Source: Eudorina sp. 2006-703-Eu-15 (taxonomy: Eukaryota > Chlorophyta > Chlorophyceae > Chlamydomonadales > Volvocaceae). Taken from it: a DNA stretch of 64,000 bases. Position numbers and translations under genes: made by a program. Where the stretch lies: the NCBI GenBank assembly GCA_003117195.1, contig BDSI01000023.1, positions 186,001 through 250,000 on the forward strand, written 5' to 3'. Shown here in pieces: positions 10,673 to 23,904 of the stretch. The notes under the pieces were generated by a model. The model ran no database searches, was not told the origin of the DNA, and saw only the letters and a list, made by a program, of their open reading frames with translations. Position 1 is the first letter of the stretch. Every line of letters begins with the position of its first letter.

Positions 10673-13600
10673 ATGGAGGCGATGGAGCAACCGGGTGGTC
10701 CGACTGGTGAGCCAGCAGTCAACAGGCATGAAAGGATATCAAGGTGGCAAGGATAAGATTCACAGATTCTGAACAATGACACCGGGTACAGCTTGCCGAC
10801 TCCAGAGGAGGGCGAACGCAGTGTCTTTGTTGAATTTCAATTTTTTGGCTTTCTTCTATTTCGGCATGCATCTTACAATTGTACTCTTAACATAACGCGT
10901 CTAACGGTTGGCGGTCCACCGGGTGCGCCCGCGCGCGTTGGTACACCCACAGAGGGCAAGGCTAAGGGCCCCGCCAAGCCCAGGCAGAACAAGACTCCCC
11001 TGCAGAAGGAGGTTCTGGAGGTTTCATACCAGAGTGAGTAACACGCGATGGCAGCTTTGAGGCCGAACCCGTGGGGTATGTGGTATGGGTGCGGCCTTTC
11101 CGACGGTGTTTTAATGAAGACACCGCCATTTTGAACACGCCAGATGTGCCTACATTTTCCCCCTTCTTTGGCGGCGCCGGGAAACAAGGACTTCTGCAGC
11201 TTCGAGCTTGGGGGCCTGGCAACCGTTTGGCGCGCTCCGATCCTCTAACCAATGGCATGATCCGCTCCCTTGCGTCCTTGCGGACGTGTTCACGCAGTGA
11301 ATCAGCACCCTTCCGTGGAGCATCGAAAGGCTTTGGGCGACCGAATCGGACTGACGGAGCAGGAAGTCCAGGCACGTGGGCCGTGTGGGATGGTTCCGAA
11401 GAGGTTTCCCATTCACAGCACGTAGAGCATGGTGCCCATCCGTGAGGACCTGTCCCCGGAAATTGCATCTTCCCGCCAAGGGTGAAGAGATTAAGTCGCA
11501 CCCGCCACACTCCCTATAAGTCACCATTGACGGTGGTGTGCTTGCACTAATCTCACAGCCGGGCTGTCATGTGGGTGAGAGCTAGCTGGAGGACGTGCCC
11601 GGGTTTGCCACATTTGTTTGGGCAAATGTGTCGTTGCGGCGCACAGTAGAGGTCGGCGCACTTGAGAAAGCAGCCGCACACAATTGCACGGGTTTCACAA
11701 TGATATTAACGATGATGACTGTATTGATGCCGGTTTCGGATGGAGACCCTGCGGCCGTTGGGTTGCGTTTCGTGTGGTTAGTACTCAGCCGCTGGACGCC
11801 CTTGTGGTGCCGTAGGCTTGGTTCACAAATCGCCGCCGGCGAGACAAGCAAGCAGAGAAGAAGGCGGCAGCAGCGGGTGGTGGCACTCCCGGGGCTTCCG
11901 CGCCGGCCGCCCCCAGCGGCACACCTCCCGTGTCAGTTGCTGCTGCCTCTGGGGGTGCTCCCTCTGGCACCCTACCACACGCTGCACCGGGAGGCTCTAC
12001 GCCAGGCGCAACATCCGCAGGCGCAGCTTCACCAAAGTCCAAAGCCCCCAGGGCACCCAAGCCGCCTAAGCCCTCGCCTGCGCCTGCTGCAGCCCCTCTC
12101 GCGCCTGCGGCTGTCGTAGTGCCAGCCGTATCGGCGCCCGGAGGGCCTGCGGGCTTAGCCCGTCATGCGACGCCTGCCGTCCCGGCTGCTGCCACACATA
12201 GCGGCTGCGGCGCCATTAGCGGCCAGGATATGGAGGAGGAGACAGAGGATGCGGACGATGACGCCTCCGACGCCACCGCGGCTGCATGGGAAGGCATCCG
12301 GGCGCTGTGTATGGCGGCCCGCGCGACATTGCCCGTCGCGTACCGAGAGGACGGACCGCAGCTGGGTTTCCTGTTCGATGAGCCGCCCATGCCTGGGGAG
12401 CTGGCCGGGGGAGCCGGCAACAAGCGCCGCCGCATTGTGCTCAGCCATGATGTGGTGGCGGAGGCGGATGAGGAGGGCGTCAAGAGCGTGCTGCTGCGAC
12501 GGCCTGGTGGCGGAAAGCCGGGCGTCCCAGGTAAGTCGGCCGGGCCTGCCGGGCTGGCAGGGCGATTGGGACCAAACGGTGGGGCCGTTATGCGGCCCCT
12601 GGTTCGCCAAAGCATCGGATATCACCGACTGCTGAGCAGGAGACGCGGCATTTAGACAATCGTTAGATCTGAGCACTGTGCACCGCCTTGCAAGCCACGG
12701 GCGATGGGCTCACCCGCCGATCTCTCGGATTTGGGTTGTCCAGCGGCGCCAGTGGTCGATTTCGGGAAGTCTGCGATAGGCTCTGTGAGGCTAGGGGAAG
12801 CATCACCGCACATGCTGCGTGTTGCGCCCGTGCGGGGCTCTGCTGGCAGCTTGCTTTCAGCCTACCTTCACCTCTTTTGGCCCCTAGGTGGCGCGCCTGT
12901 GGGCGTGATGACGGTGGCGGAACTGGAGATGCGGCGGCGGGAGCTGCAGCTGCAGCAGCAGGCCCTGGAGGAGGCGCACCAGAACGACCCCGACTACAAG
13001 GGCGGCCGCAGGGCAGATGACGCATTAAAACGGGTGAGGATTGGTGCCGAACTGGAGTGGAGCGCTGTGTCTGATGTTGGCCGGGTGGTGTTGGAGACCT
13101 GGCGGGTGAAGCGTGCGGTCCTATGTGCGTCGTGCGGCCAGTGCAAGGAGCCAGGACCGCAGCGTTGCTGGGGCGTCCCTTGCCCTTGCCCTGCCAGTGT
13201 GCGTGACCTCGCCCCTGCCGGGGCCCTGGCCTGGTGTTTTTTACAGGAGCAGGAGCGGCTGCGCAAGGAACTGCTGCGGCAGCAGGAGAAGCTGGAGCGC
13301 GACCGCAAGCGCGAGGAGGACGAGCGCAGCCGGGAGATGGAGAGGCACGAGCGGGAGCGCAAAAGGATGGCGGACAAGATGGAGAAGGATCGAGGTGCGA
13401 GTCGCCGGACAAGGGCCTGCTGGCGCTTTTAAGCCTGTTGATTTATCGCATGAGATATGAAATGGGTATAGCGCATGCACGCGTTGGTTCGGGTCGTACG
13501 CCGTTGCCAGAGCTCAAAACCGCGTCTGCGTGGAGGTATCCTCAAGGACGCTTGAGCTTGAGTTTCGCGGTGTGGCCCCGCTGGCGGTAACCTTGGGCCG

Positions 13601-16600
13601 GTGCAGCCAAGGAGGAGGCTCGCAAGCTGAAAGAGCTGGAGAAGATGAAGATCGCGGAGGAGCGGGAGCTGAAGCGGCTGGAGGCGGCCAGGGAGAAGGA
13701 GCGCAAGGCGGAGGAGCGGCGCAAGGCGATGGAGGAGCGGAAAAAGTAAGTCGTGACCGGAAGCCGGAAGGGCGGGAGCCGGCAGCGCAGCGCAATCGAG
13801 GCTCGGTTTCCCAGAGTCGGCTGCACCCTGTGCACTGTAATTCCAGTAGCATGCGGCTCGTTACTGTGGACGACCACTATCACGGTCACGGCCGTGGTGG
13901 TTGTGGTGATCGATGTCAGGTTTACAGGGGGACGTGCCGGCGCAACTGTCTGGTGTTGAGGGGCTTTCGGTTATGACCTTCCGGAGGCGGTGACGTTCCT
14001 CCCGCGTGTAAAGCCCCCCGTTCCATGCGGACACCTCGCCATGCATTTCGACCACATGCAATGTGGACCTCTCCACATGCAATGTGGACCTCTCCCGGTG
14101 TAAATCGGACCCCGAAGGCCTCACCGGTGCTAGGGCTCGATCACAAGAACCGTGTCCTTCAGTTGAACGGCAGCGGTAGAGGAACCTGTCCCGGACGGCT
14201 GCGACACGCGTTCCCCGCCGTCCCCGCCTCCCTACCTCCTCGGTACGGGGATGTCATCTTGCAACGCTGCTTTGGCCCCTGCGCGGCCGCTTTCCCCACC
14301 GACAGGGAAAAAGAGAACGCCCGTGCGCTGGCGCAGCAGGAGCGTGCGGTGCTGCGCATGCGCCATCGCGAGGGCGCCAACGGGCCCCCGGACGACGAGG
14401 AGCTCGAGTACCGCAAACTGCTGATTGCTGCTGGCATCGATCCGGCCACCGTCGCTGACGCTGATGAGGACCCTAACGCCCCGGCGTCCGCTGCGGGCAC
14501 GTGCGCCGGCGGCGCAGCCGGTACGGACGGGACCAGCGAAGCCGGCGCCGCGGCCGGCACATCGGCGACGCCGCCCCCGCCGTCGCTGCGCAAGCGGCCC
14601 CGGCCGGACCTGCCCCGGCCGGAGTTCCCGCCGCCGTCGCTGGGTCTGGAGGCCGCCTGGCCGCCGTTCCACGACGCCGGGGAGCTGGGTGGGTTCGGAA
14701 CTGGGTACGATGGCTTGGACGACGGCATTGGCAGCGATCTGCTCGTTTGCTGGAGCTTCCTCAACAGCTTCGCGGACTTGTTTGGCTTCAAGGTGCCCTC
14801 GCTGGAGGGGCTGCTGGCGTCGCTGGCGGAGGGCGAGGAGAGCCACCTGCTGGCGGACGTTCACTGCGCGCTGCTGCGGCTGCTGCAGGCGGACATGGAG
14901 GACGCTCACGACGAAAAGGAGCGGATCGGGGTGAGGGCCACGGCGGGTGGGGAGAACCGCGAGCTGGCTAGGGTTAGGCCAGCAGGGGTGCGGGGACGGG
15001 TAGGGCAGTGATCTGAAGCTTTGGGTTGTGAGTACCGGTGACGCTCCGTTACATCGGCATCACCCACATGCCGCAACGGCCGGGCTTATGGTTAAGTAGC
15101 GGCCGGGCTTAGGACTCTGTTCTAGCATCACCCACGCGGTCCGCCTTTCCGAACCCACACAGCGCCAAACCGCCGCCGCGCCCAACTTCATGGACCGCTC
15201 CGTGGTGGGGTCGGCGCGGCGGTTGGAGGAGGCCTGGGCCTGGGGCTACGACGTGGACTGCTGGCGGGCGCACCTCAACGCGCTGACGTGGCCGGAGGTG
15301 CTGCGCCAGATGGCGGTGGTGGCGGGGCGCGGCCGCTCTCGGCCGCCCGTGCGGCGCTTCGGTGCGGACGGCACCAAGGGCCCGCGCATCCAGGGTATCG
15401 AGGGCGAGGACGTGCTGGACGACGGCAGCAGCGGCTGCGGCCTGAAGCTGCAGATGCCGTCAAGATACGTGCTGGGCACCGTCAAGGCGGCCGCGTGGCA
15501 GGTGCGTCTGGGGGTTGTTGCGATGTAGCACCATCCCGGTGAGTCCCGCAGCTAAGACGCTCCCCGTGTCAACATCCTCTCCAATGGATCCCTTCGCAAC
15601 TACACGCTATCCTTGAACGATCACAGGCTTTTGAATCTACCTTACCTGCCGTTTTCCGTGCACCTGACCCATCATATCCGCGCCCCATCCCTCCGGCCTC
15701 GGCCAGGTCCTCGCCGGCGCGGGGCCCAGCGGCCTGCCGGTTGCTGAGCTCGTCCGCCGCATCCAGCGCACCGGCCTGCGGGAGATGCGCTCCTCCAAGA
15801 CCCCCGAGGCCGTGGTGGCCGGCTCCCTGGCCCGCGACGTCCTCTTCACCCGCGTGCAGCCCGCCACCTGGGCACTCACCTCGGTGGTGGCATTCGCCAA
15901 GCGCCGCAACGAGCAGCGGCGCGGCAGCCGCCACGCGGCTAAGAACGCCAAAGGCGGCGACGGTGGCGACGGCGCCGATGGCGACGGCGACACGGAGATG
16001 GCGGACGTGGCGGACAAGAACGAGGAGCCGGCCGTAAAGCAGGAGCCGGGGGTGAAGCAGGAGGGGGGCGTGAAACAGGAGGGGGGTGGCGGCGGATCGA
16101 CGCAGCGGAGGAAGAGTAAGGCGGGCGATGCCGGTGGCGCTCAAGCGATGGATGTGGATAGCACCGGGGTGAAGCAGGAGGTAAAGCAGGAGGTGAGCAA
16201 CTGCCGGCCCAGAAGGGCTGCTCTTCCTTCGCATGTGCACCACACATTTTCGGAGGATTTTCTTGCGGAACACCACCGGCCACCGGTGACAAGAATGGAT
16301 GGGGACGCATACTCCAATGGCTTTGGTTAGGCCGTCGGTCAGACCTGTTGGATCCCATCAGGGCCCTCCGCGTTTGCAGGCCGCGAGGTCTGGCTCACCT
16401 GCATGATTGTTTTCAGGCAGTTTGCGGGTTGAATATCGAGGCGTGCTGGTGGTGCCTGCCCCCTGCAGAATGTCAAGGAGGAGGCGGGTGCGGGACCGGC
16501 AGCGGGCCCAGCAGGCGGAAGCAGCGGCGGCGGCGCGGGTGACGGCGAGAACAGCCGCGCTGCGACCGTCTCGCCGCCCGTCTCCGCGGGCGGCGCCGCG

Positions 16601-19600
16601 CCGACGGGCGAGGGCACCGGGACGCAGCAACAAGATCAATCACAGCCTGGCGGGCAGCAGCAGGACCATGACCACGAGGACGACTCGTACAGCGGTGACG
16701 AGGAGGAGGAAGAGGCGGGCGAAGACGAACGTGGCGCGGGCGACCCATGGGTCAACTCCCTGCTGACGGGGGGCTACTCGGTAATGGGCTTGCGTGAGCG
16801 CATCTCCGCGCTGTCCTTCCTGTGCCACGCGGTGCTGGACGGCCCCACACTTCGGACGAAGTTGGAGCTGCGGACCAACGAGGCGGCGCTGAGGCGCAAG
16901 CAGCTGTTCGAGGAAGCCAAAGTGAGGAATCGGGGCGGGAAACGGTGGCGTTGTGGCTGGGGTAGGCTTTTTCCTGTGTCTTGAGGGTGGGAGTGCAGGA
17001 CGAAGAGCAGGGATGGCAAGCCATGACGCATGGGGCCGTGAAGTGGATTTCCAACCCAAGACCATTCGAGGAAAGGCTGTGAGTCGGAAGACCATGGTGA
17101 TGCAAATTGAAACATCGCATGGGCCGGCATGGGGCGCAGTCATTCTGGGAGTCTCCGCCCCTTGAATGCGGCTTGTAATTTGCACAGCAATCCACGTGCG
17201 GCAAGTGATTCGCTCAGCGCTTTATCGGGAGCGCGCTGGCTTGCGCATGCGACCGACTCAGCACTTGACCCGCAGGGAGGCGTGGAAAGCTTGATCAGGC
17301 CCGACGTGCGGCGTGCGGGCGCGCTGCCTCGCCGGGTGCAGCGTCTTGCCTTGCTACGGCGTGAGCTCGCGGCGTTCGGCATGTCGTCATTGATGCATGG
17401 CCCTCATGCCCCTGGGTTCATCTCCGTAGATCGAGAAGAGGAAGAAGCAGGAAGAAGCGGCCGCGCGGGCTGCAGCCGCGGCGGAGGAGGCGCGCAAGCG
17501 GGCCGAAGCCGCGGCGGCGGCCGCAGTTGCCGGCGCTGCACCCGCCGCCGCGGGCTCCCGCGGCTCCACTCCCGCCCCGTCCGGAGTACCTGTGGACGCC
17601 AAAGCCATCGCGGGCGAGATCTTCGGCGCGGTGGCGGCAACCGGAGGCGCACCCGAGGCTCCCAAGCCAGCTGCGGATGCGACCAAGCGGGCGGAGGAGG
17701 AGGAGGATGAACGACAGAAGCGGCAGCAGCGCGCGGACGAGATGCGGCGGGTGAGCGGCCCAAATGTATTCCCTAAGCCGATAGCCCGTCACCCAAGACC
17801 CGATACCGTACCGATGTGCGCACCGCGGCCTGCCACCCACGTGCCCCGGCTGCGGACGTCAATGAGGGGCGATCGGGTGCTCATGTCGCGGCGTCAATGC
17901 CGTCGCGTGTAATAAACACTTTCTCGCGTCGTGACCTGGCGGGGCCTGCTTGGAACCTTGTGACGCACAGATCGACGAGGAGTGCGCGATCCGTGCGGAG
18001 CCGCTGGGGTCCGACCGGCGCTACAACCGCTACTGGCTGTTCACAACCGGCGAGGAGGGCGACGCGGGGTCGGGGCGGCTGTGGGTGGAGAGCGGCCCCG
18101 AGGGCACCTGGCGCATGCTCACCACCCCGCAGCAGTTGGACGAGCTGATGGCCTCCCTCGAGCCCAAGGGTGTGCGCGAGGGCCAGCTGGCGCAGGCGCT
18201 GAAGCAGCACTCGGAAAAGATCAAACGGTGCATGCCGGGAGGTACGAGGCACTCGTCGCGGCACGATGAATTGCGAGGGACGATGTGGTGATGTGCTGAA
18301 AAACATAATTTCAGCAGGGCACTACAGGGGCAAACACCTGGTTTCGCCGGAATGAGCCGTCGGCTGTGACCGCACGTCCTCGGAGTTAGCTGTGCTGTCC
18401 TGAACCCACATCTCGTAGCAGCCTTCGGCATGACAAAGCTTCCATTTGGATCGTCCGATGTATCAAGCGCTTTCTTCCACACCTCCTCTGCGCCCATCGC
18501 CCCGGCGCACCGGTCCGCTGCAGCGGCGCCGCTGGCGGAGCCCACTCCGTTGGACGCACTGCCTGCGGAGCGGCGCACTGCGCTGGGGACCGCCGCCGCG
18601 GAGCGCGCGGAGCTCATTCGGCTGCAGGCTTACGGCCATCTGGGCCCCGACGACGATTACACCGCCGACCTGGACCTGCCTGCCAGTGACACCTGGTGCA
18701 TGAAGCGCTTCAAACGCGACCTGCTGCGGCTGGAGGCGGCGGTGCCCGTGGAGATCATTGATGGGGGCTTTGAGCGGTGCGTGCGCAGCGTGTGGCGTTG
18801 CAAGGGCCTGCTGTGAGGCTGGTGCCGGGGCGGTGCGGGACGCGGCCATCGGGGCGCCGGGGCGGTGCGGGACGCGGCTGAGGCCCCGCCCAGGCTGATC
18901 CGGGTTGTCCGGTGAAGCACAAGGGCCGGTGGGACTGCCTGTGCTGGAGTGCCTTGTGCGAGTGCCTGTCGTACCGGCACGCATCTCGTGCGCGGGTCGG
19001 GGTGGGCGACGAGAATGATGAGAACATTCATCGGTTGGCTGGCTGTCTCTCCCTCCGCAGGATGGCCTGGGCGGAGCGCGTGCAGACGGCCACCAGTGCC
19101 GCTGCCCTGCGCACCTGCTTGGGCCAGCTGGAGGCGGCGTTGCTGCCCTCGCCTGACGGCGCCGCGCCAGGGCTGCTGGCCACCGTGTTCCACCGCCACC
19201 CGCCGCTGGTGCGCGGTGCCTGGGTTGAGGTGGGCAAGGAGGTCGCCACGGCGCTGCCAGGACACGCGAGCAAGGAGGTGCGTGGGCGCGATCCCGTCAG
19301 AGAGTGAGTGGGTCTTGGAGTGAGAACAGCCCAGGCACACCCAGCAGCCCAGACAGCGGCCTGGATCGCCTGCGCGGCCTGTACAGATGAGCGGGAGAGA
19401 GGGGCCGGACAGGGAGGTATGGCACCGTAACGGCACCGGTAATGGCACGGGCCCCCGATCTGAGTATCGCATGGGACAGTGGTCGTTGACTGTAGGCTTT
19501 GTAGGCTGTGGTTGGACTCATACCTCATGACTCGCTCGCGTGCGCCCCGTAAGCTTGCTCCTTGAAGTGGCCCGCAGCGTCTTATGCGCTGAGCCGTCGC

Positions 19601-21309
19601 GCGCTGCCTGCCGCAACGAAATGCCGCCCCGCAGGTGTTGCCACCCGCCGCCGGGGCGGACGGGCAGGCACAGGCCACACCCACCGACGAGCCCCTCGCG
19701 TGGCTGCCTCCCACGCTGCCGGCCCTGACGTTGCGGCTGCTGTCCCTGGACGCCTCCATCGTCTTCAAGGCCGGGGCGCCCCCCGGCCGCGACTCTCTCG
19801 CCGGGTACAAGTACACCGTGCGGCCGGCGCCGCTAGACGCCCAGACTGCGGTGGTGGCCGCGTCCGCGGCGGGCAAGGACTTGGCGGGTGCGGCGCCGCC
19901 GGCGTCAGCGGCACTACCGATGGCCGTCGGCGGCGGCGCGGTGGTGCTCACAAACGGTGCGGGAGACGGGCAGTCGCGCCCCCAGTTGTTAGGCTTCATT
20001 CCGAGTGTATATCCGAGTGTCCATCCGAATTGGCAGGCTTCCAAGTTGGGCTTGGCATTTTTGTTTGCAGTTCATATGCAATGGTGCAGTATTCCCACAT
20101 CTAAACACTAACTCGTGTGCACCTAACACCTCATATGATGCCGTGAACTTAAAATGCTTCCTGTCAATTCCGTTGCGTTGCCCACCGCTTCAGTGCTGGC
20201 TGACCGCGGCCGTGTCAACCACTCCATCCGGCGGGTCCCGGAGCTGCCGCCGGACATCATGACGCTGCGCGCCCGTGAGTTCACGCTACCCGTGGAGGAG
20301 ATGCGCGAGAGCGTGGCAGAGGCAGACAAGCAGGGCCTGCTGGCCGCGGCCGCCGCACCCGGAGGCAAGGGGAAGGGGAAGGGCAAGGGCGGCGCCGGGG
20401 CGGCGGCTGCCGGTGCCTCCAAACCCACGCTGCCCCCGGGAAAGGTGGGCTCGCGCTCCGTGGTGGTAGTGTCGGGCCTGAAAGGCGCCGCGGCCAGCAA
20501 CAAGGCCAAGGGCGGCTCCAAAACCAAGGGGCTCAGTGCACCTGGCGTGGGCTCCCGCGCCAAGGGCGGCAGCAAGGGTGGCAAGGGCGGCAAGGCGGCG
20601 GCGGCGGCGCCCGCGACGGAGGAGCCCGAGAACGAGGACGAGTGGATGGGCGGTGAGATGCCTGTGGGCTGCTGCATACCAGTGGGCCGGTGCAAGCCCA
20701 TAGTTTCAACCCAGCTATACCGCTACTGTGGGCTGACGGGGCCGGACCGGGCTGGGGCTTTGCATTGAGGTGGGGGACTTCCTACCGTACCCATCGGATC
20801 AGCCTACCCGGGCATCGGGGGCCGCGTTGACGGGTGCCGACACCGTGATGGGCCTTGCGGTGCGGGCTGCACCGAGGCGACACCTGGCGCGGGCTGGCAC
20901 TTGCGCATGGGTGGACTACCGGTATGTCTTCGTGTGTTGATTGAGAGGGCATAGTTCCTGCAGCCGGGCCCCTCCCTTGGTGGCGCGGGAGGTAGACCTG
21001 TGCCTTGGGTTGTGCGCCCGCAACCCGGCTGAGGGCGTGAAGGAGGGACAGATAGAGGCCTCTCACGAATGTGTGCGTACCGTAGTTAAAGACAGGGGTC
21101 AGTCTGATGGGGCGTCCCATCTTGTCTTGTGCTGGCTGATCGGTTCCATGTGCGCGTGGCGTCCCAAATGGATCGCAGGGACGGGCGAGCAGCTGGGCGA
21201 GCCGGTGCTGCTGGGCCCCGAGGACGAGGAGGACCTGGGCTTCGCCAGCGACGACGACGACGGCCAGGAGGAAGGGTACGACGACCCGTACGACTCGGAT
21301 TACCGATAA
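10673..21309 (+). CDS. RINGLET-like homeobox/DDT/HARE-HTH/WHIM chromatin protein
   Basis: Eighteen exons: 10673-10706, 10953-11033, 11298-11371, 11816-12530, 12888-13033, 13247-13394, 13607-13745, 14306-14930, 15163-15501, 15707-16192, 16469-16921, 17430-17750, 17971-18241, 18422-18776, 19061-19277, 19635-19956, 20194-20652, 21179-21309; 1,771 residues. Domains in order are: homeodomain (about 20-78, with AWFTNRRRRDK), an AYREDGPQLGF block (about 239), a charged coiled coil (about 310-460), DDT (about 587-650), the block WAWGYDVDCWRAHLNALTWPEVLRQ, HARE-HTH (about 768-832), WHIM1 (about 1030-1080) and WHIM2 (EPLGSDRRYNRYW, about 1196). The C-terminus is Gly/Lys-rich and then acidic. Plant RLT1/RLT2 have this layout and bind ISWI ATPases to position nucleosomes, so a nuclear ISWI-partner role is inferred. 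Exon 1 is only 34 bases and was placed by phase and splice sites. Intron 3 uses a GC donor. The exon 14 acceptor is ambiguous by 3 bases, and the exon 16 end is less sure. Confidence 0.88.
14054..14095. repeat. 21-base direct repeat in intron 7 of the RINGLET-like gene
   Basis: ACATGCAATGTGGACCTCTC is repeated exactly twice with period 21, inside the intron between 13746 and 14305. Confidence 0.8.
18824..18877. repeat. GC-rich duplicated block in intron 14 of the RINGLET-like gene
   Basis: GCCGGGGCGGTGCGGGACGC occurs at 18824 and again at 18856 (period 32), just after the exon 14 donor. Confidence 0.7.
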
Positions 21310-21839
21310 TCATTAGGTATCGATGGAAGCCTGACGGTGCGCGTTTGCAGGGAGCAGAGTGACGGGTCGATAGTCTGCGGACTTTCCCTGGGTAGGTGTC
21401 ATCACGGCATATCTGGGAGGACGGGTAGGTAGGGATACGGACAGGGGATGCCAGGGCTGCGGGCATTGGTGTGACGTAGCATCTCCTGGGTGTGCGTGAA
21501 TGAAGTTCTCAGGAGGGGGGTTACCGTATATGTGTTAAGAGGAGCTTATTCGGGTGCGCAGTACCTGTTTTGTCTCTTGCTTTTGCCCGATGCGGCAGGA
21601 TGTGCAGCGTGTCCGTTGAAAGGCAGCGGGTTCTCAATTCGGGCACCAGCAGGGTTGGCTTTCAGCGGCGGTTATGGCGCGCGTTCGTGCAGGCGGGTCG
21701 GACTGTTCGTGTGTTCATGGGGAGAGGGTCGGTCATGAACAACACTCAGCTTCAGCAGTTGGAGGATGGAGGAGCAGGAATTAAACCTGAAAAGATTGTG
21801 GACCCTGGCCCCCTTCTGGGCGTATGCCAGCAGTAGCGA

Positions 21840-21912
21840 TAGTGCCTTGGCAGGCGTCGGCTTCGTTCGGGAAGGTTAGTGCCTTGGCAGGTGTCGGCTT
21901 TGTTCGGGAGGG
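21840..21912. repeat. 37-base tandem duplication in the RINGLET-like gene 3' region
   Basis: Two copies start TAGTGCCTTGGCAGG at 21840 and 21877 and differ at only a few pyrimidine or purine transitions. They lie between the stop codon and the candidate poly(A) signal. Confidence 0.75.
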
Positions 21913-22085
21913 ATCCGGACCTGAGCAGCTCTTTTTTTACGTGCAGTTGTTGAGCTGCATGGATTCAATTGCAGGAGCACTGTGGTGCAATATGTCTGAT
22001 AGTGATGACGTAATACCCACACAAACACCGGTCCTCTTCTCTCGCTTGGAGGCGACCGATGGAGGCACTCGTTCGATCCGTCAGT

Positions 22086-22090
22086 TGTAA
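22086..22090 (+). promoter_or_regulatory. Candidate poly(A) signal TGTAA of the RINGLET-like gene
   Basis: TGTAA lies about 780 bases after the stop at 21309, and I found none earlier. The interval 21310-22487 shows no supported exon. It should hold the 3' UTR and the cyclin C promoter. Confidence 0.35.
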
Positions 22091-22487
22091 AACTGGAAGG
22101 GCGCTTGGGCAGCCAGGGCGGCCAGGGTGTCCCGGGCGACTGGGCCAGACTGGGCCGACTGGTGGACTGAGGGGTGCGCTGTCTCTTAAAGCAAGGATGC
22201 AAGGGCAGGACAGGAACATGACAGGACACGGCCATATTCAACGCCCGAGCCGGTGCATGTCTCTCCAATAACCCCTCACGTCCAGACCCGGCAGTTGACC
22301 GTACAGACGTACCACTCATTTGCACCTGACGCATGTTGATGTGTGGCATATGATTATGAATTTTCGTTGTGCTGCTCAGTAATCCATAAACGCTTTCAAG
22401 GATTTCTGCGACGAGATATTCGATGTATTTTTAGAAATAGTCCATACGAACTCACTGCAAGGCGTGGCCACATGCGCGTTGTAATGA

Positions 22488-23904
22488 ATGGCAGCAAGCT
22501 ATTGGGATTCGCATTGTTCGTAAGTAAAGTTGTTGAGATTACCCATACAGCTTGCAGCCATTGACCTGTTTCGTCTTTTTGCAGACGCAACCTGGTGTCC
22601 AAGGACCAGCTTGATTTCTCGCATGCAGAAGATAGACTTTTAGGGCTGACCCGAGAACATATACAACAGCTCAATGTTTACTTTTGCGCAAGTAAGGAGA
22701 AGTTGGTAGCCTGGGTACCTGTCGCTCCAGTCCGGCAACGAACTGTACAATGGCCCGTCCACAGGTATCGCGGAGCTCGCGAAGCAGCTTAAGCTGCGTC
22801 AGCGGTAGGCTGGGGGTATTGCGTGGCAGCACTCCGGACAGGGTCACGACAGAACACGAACACACCCTAACCTGCCACTCGCAGGGTGGCAGCATCGGCC
22901 ATGATTTACTTCCGCCGCACCTATTTGTCCAACAACTTCTGTCGGATGGATCCGCGGCTCGTCTACGTCGCGTGCTTGTACCTGGCGTGCAAGGCGGAGG
23001 AGTCGTTGCTGGCAGCCAAGCACCTTGTCGTGCATGCCAAGACCCTGCGGCCCAAATGGACTTACGACGTGAAGGACCTACTGGACATGGAAATGGTGGG
23101 CGTTTTTAACTTCAGTACTGTCTGCTGTGTCCATCTGAAGGTCATCGAGGATTTGGGCCCGCGGAGTAATTCTGGGTTGGGGCGGTCGCTGAGGACAAAA
23201 AACATGAGCAGCGGCGACTACCTCTTCTTCGGTCGCATGCCCCACGCCATGTTCGCTTGGCAGTTCTTGGTGGGAAACGGTGGTGTTCCGCCGCACTTCA
23301 GGTACTGCTGGAAGATCTGGACTTCAACCTGATCGTGTTCAGCCCCTACCGCGACCTTGCCGCCTTCCTGGCTGACGCCGATGTGGGAACGGCCTGCGGC
23401 CAGCGCGCCTGGGGTGCTCTTAATGACTCATACCGGAGCGACGTGAACCTGCTGTACCCCCCGCACATTGTTGCCCTGGGCTGTCTCTGTCTGGCGGCCA
23501 GCGCAAGCGGCATTGGCCTCAGCGCGTGGCTGCAACGACTTAACGTCGACCTCAACCAGGTGCGGCGCCCGTCGCCAGGTTGACCACGGGCGGGCAACCG
23601 GGCGTGGGGCACCAGATACATCAACGACCTGCATCTCGGCCCTGAGCCATGGAACGTATGCACGTTCTCCTTGCCGCCGTGTGCGCACCCCTGCGATCTA
23701 AGACCCCATGTGGGTGTTGTGTCCTCCTGCGTGCTTGCTCCCGGCTGCCTGATCGCCATGTAGGTCGCGGCAGTTGTGTCGGAGCTGTCGTCCCTATACA
23801 TGCAGCACACATATGTCATCAGCACTGATGAGTGTCAGCGCCTGCTGGACCTTGTCTGTCAGCGCTGGGACTCGGCGGCCGCAGCAGGCGACCGGAAACG
23901 GTGA
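22488..23904 (+). CDS. CYCC: Cyclin C, Mediator CDK8-module cyclin
   Basis: Six exons: 22488-22519, 22585-22691, 22765-22804, 22885-23095, 23302-23559, 23764-23904; 262 residues, the usual size for cyclin C. The 32-base first exon encodes MAASYWDSHC, matching the MAANFW-type start of cyclin C, and splices in phase to RNLVSKDQLDFSHAEDR. Exons 3 and 4 give the first cyclin box (LKLRQRVAASAMIYFRRTY, CLYLACKAEES). Exon 5 gives the second (LLEDLDFNLIVFSPYRDL, LNDSYRSDVNLLYPP, IVALGCLCLA), with the cyclin-C-like VFSPYR and LLYPP motifs. It is expected to activate CDK8 in the nucleus and tune RNA polymerase II transcription. The stop in exon 6 follows DRKR. A GTGAGA sits at that point, so a further 3' exon cannot be fully excluded, though the length already fits the family. 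Confidence 0.9.

Noticed and set aside
9877..10706. Single gene joining the ePHD protein to the homeobox-DDT protein
   Set aside because: The ePHD reading frame ends in a stop at 9916-9918 right after the last zinc ligands, and the homeobox gene has its own ATG and in-phase first exon.
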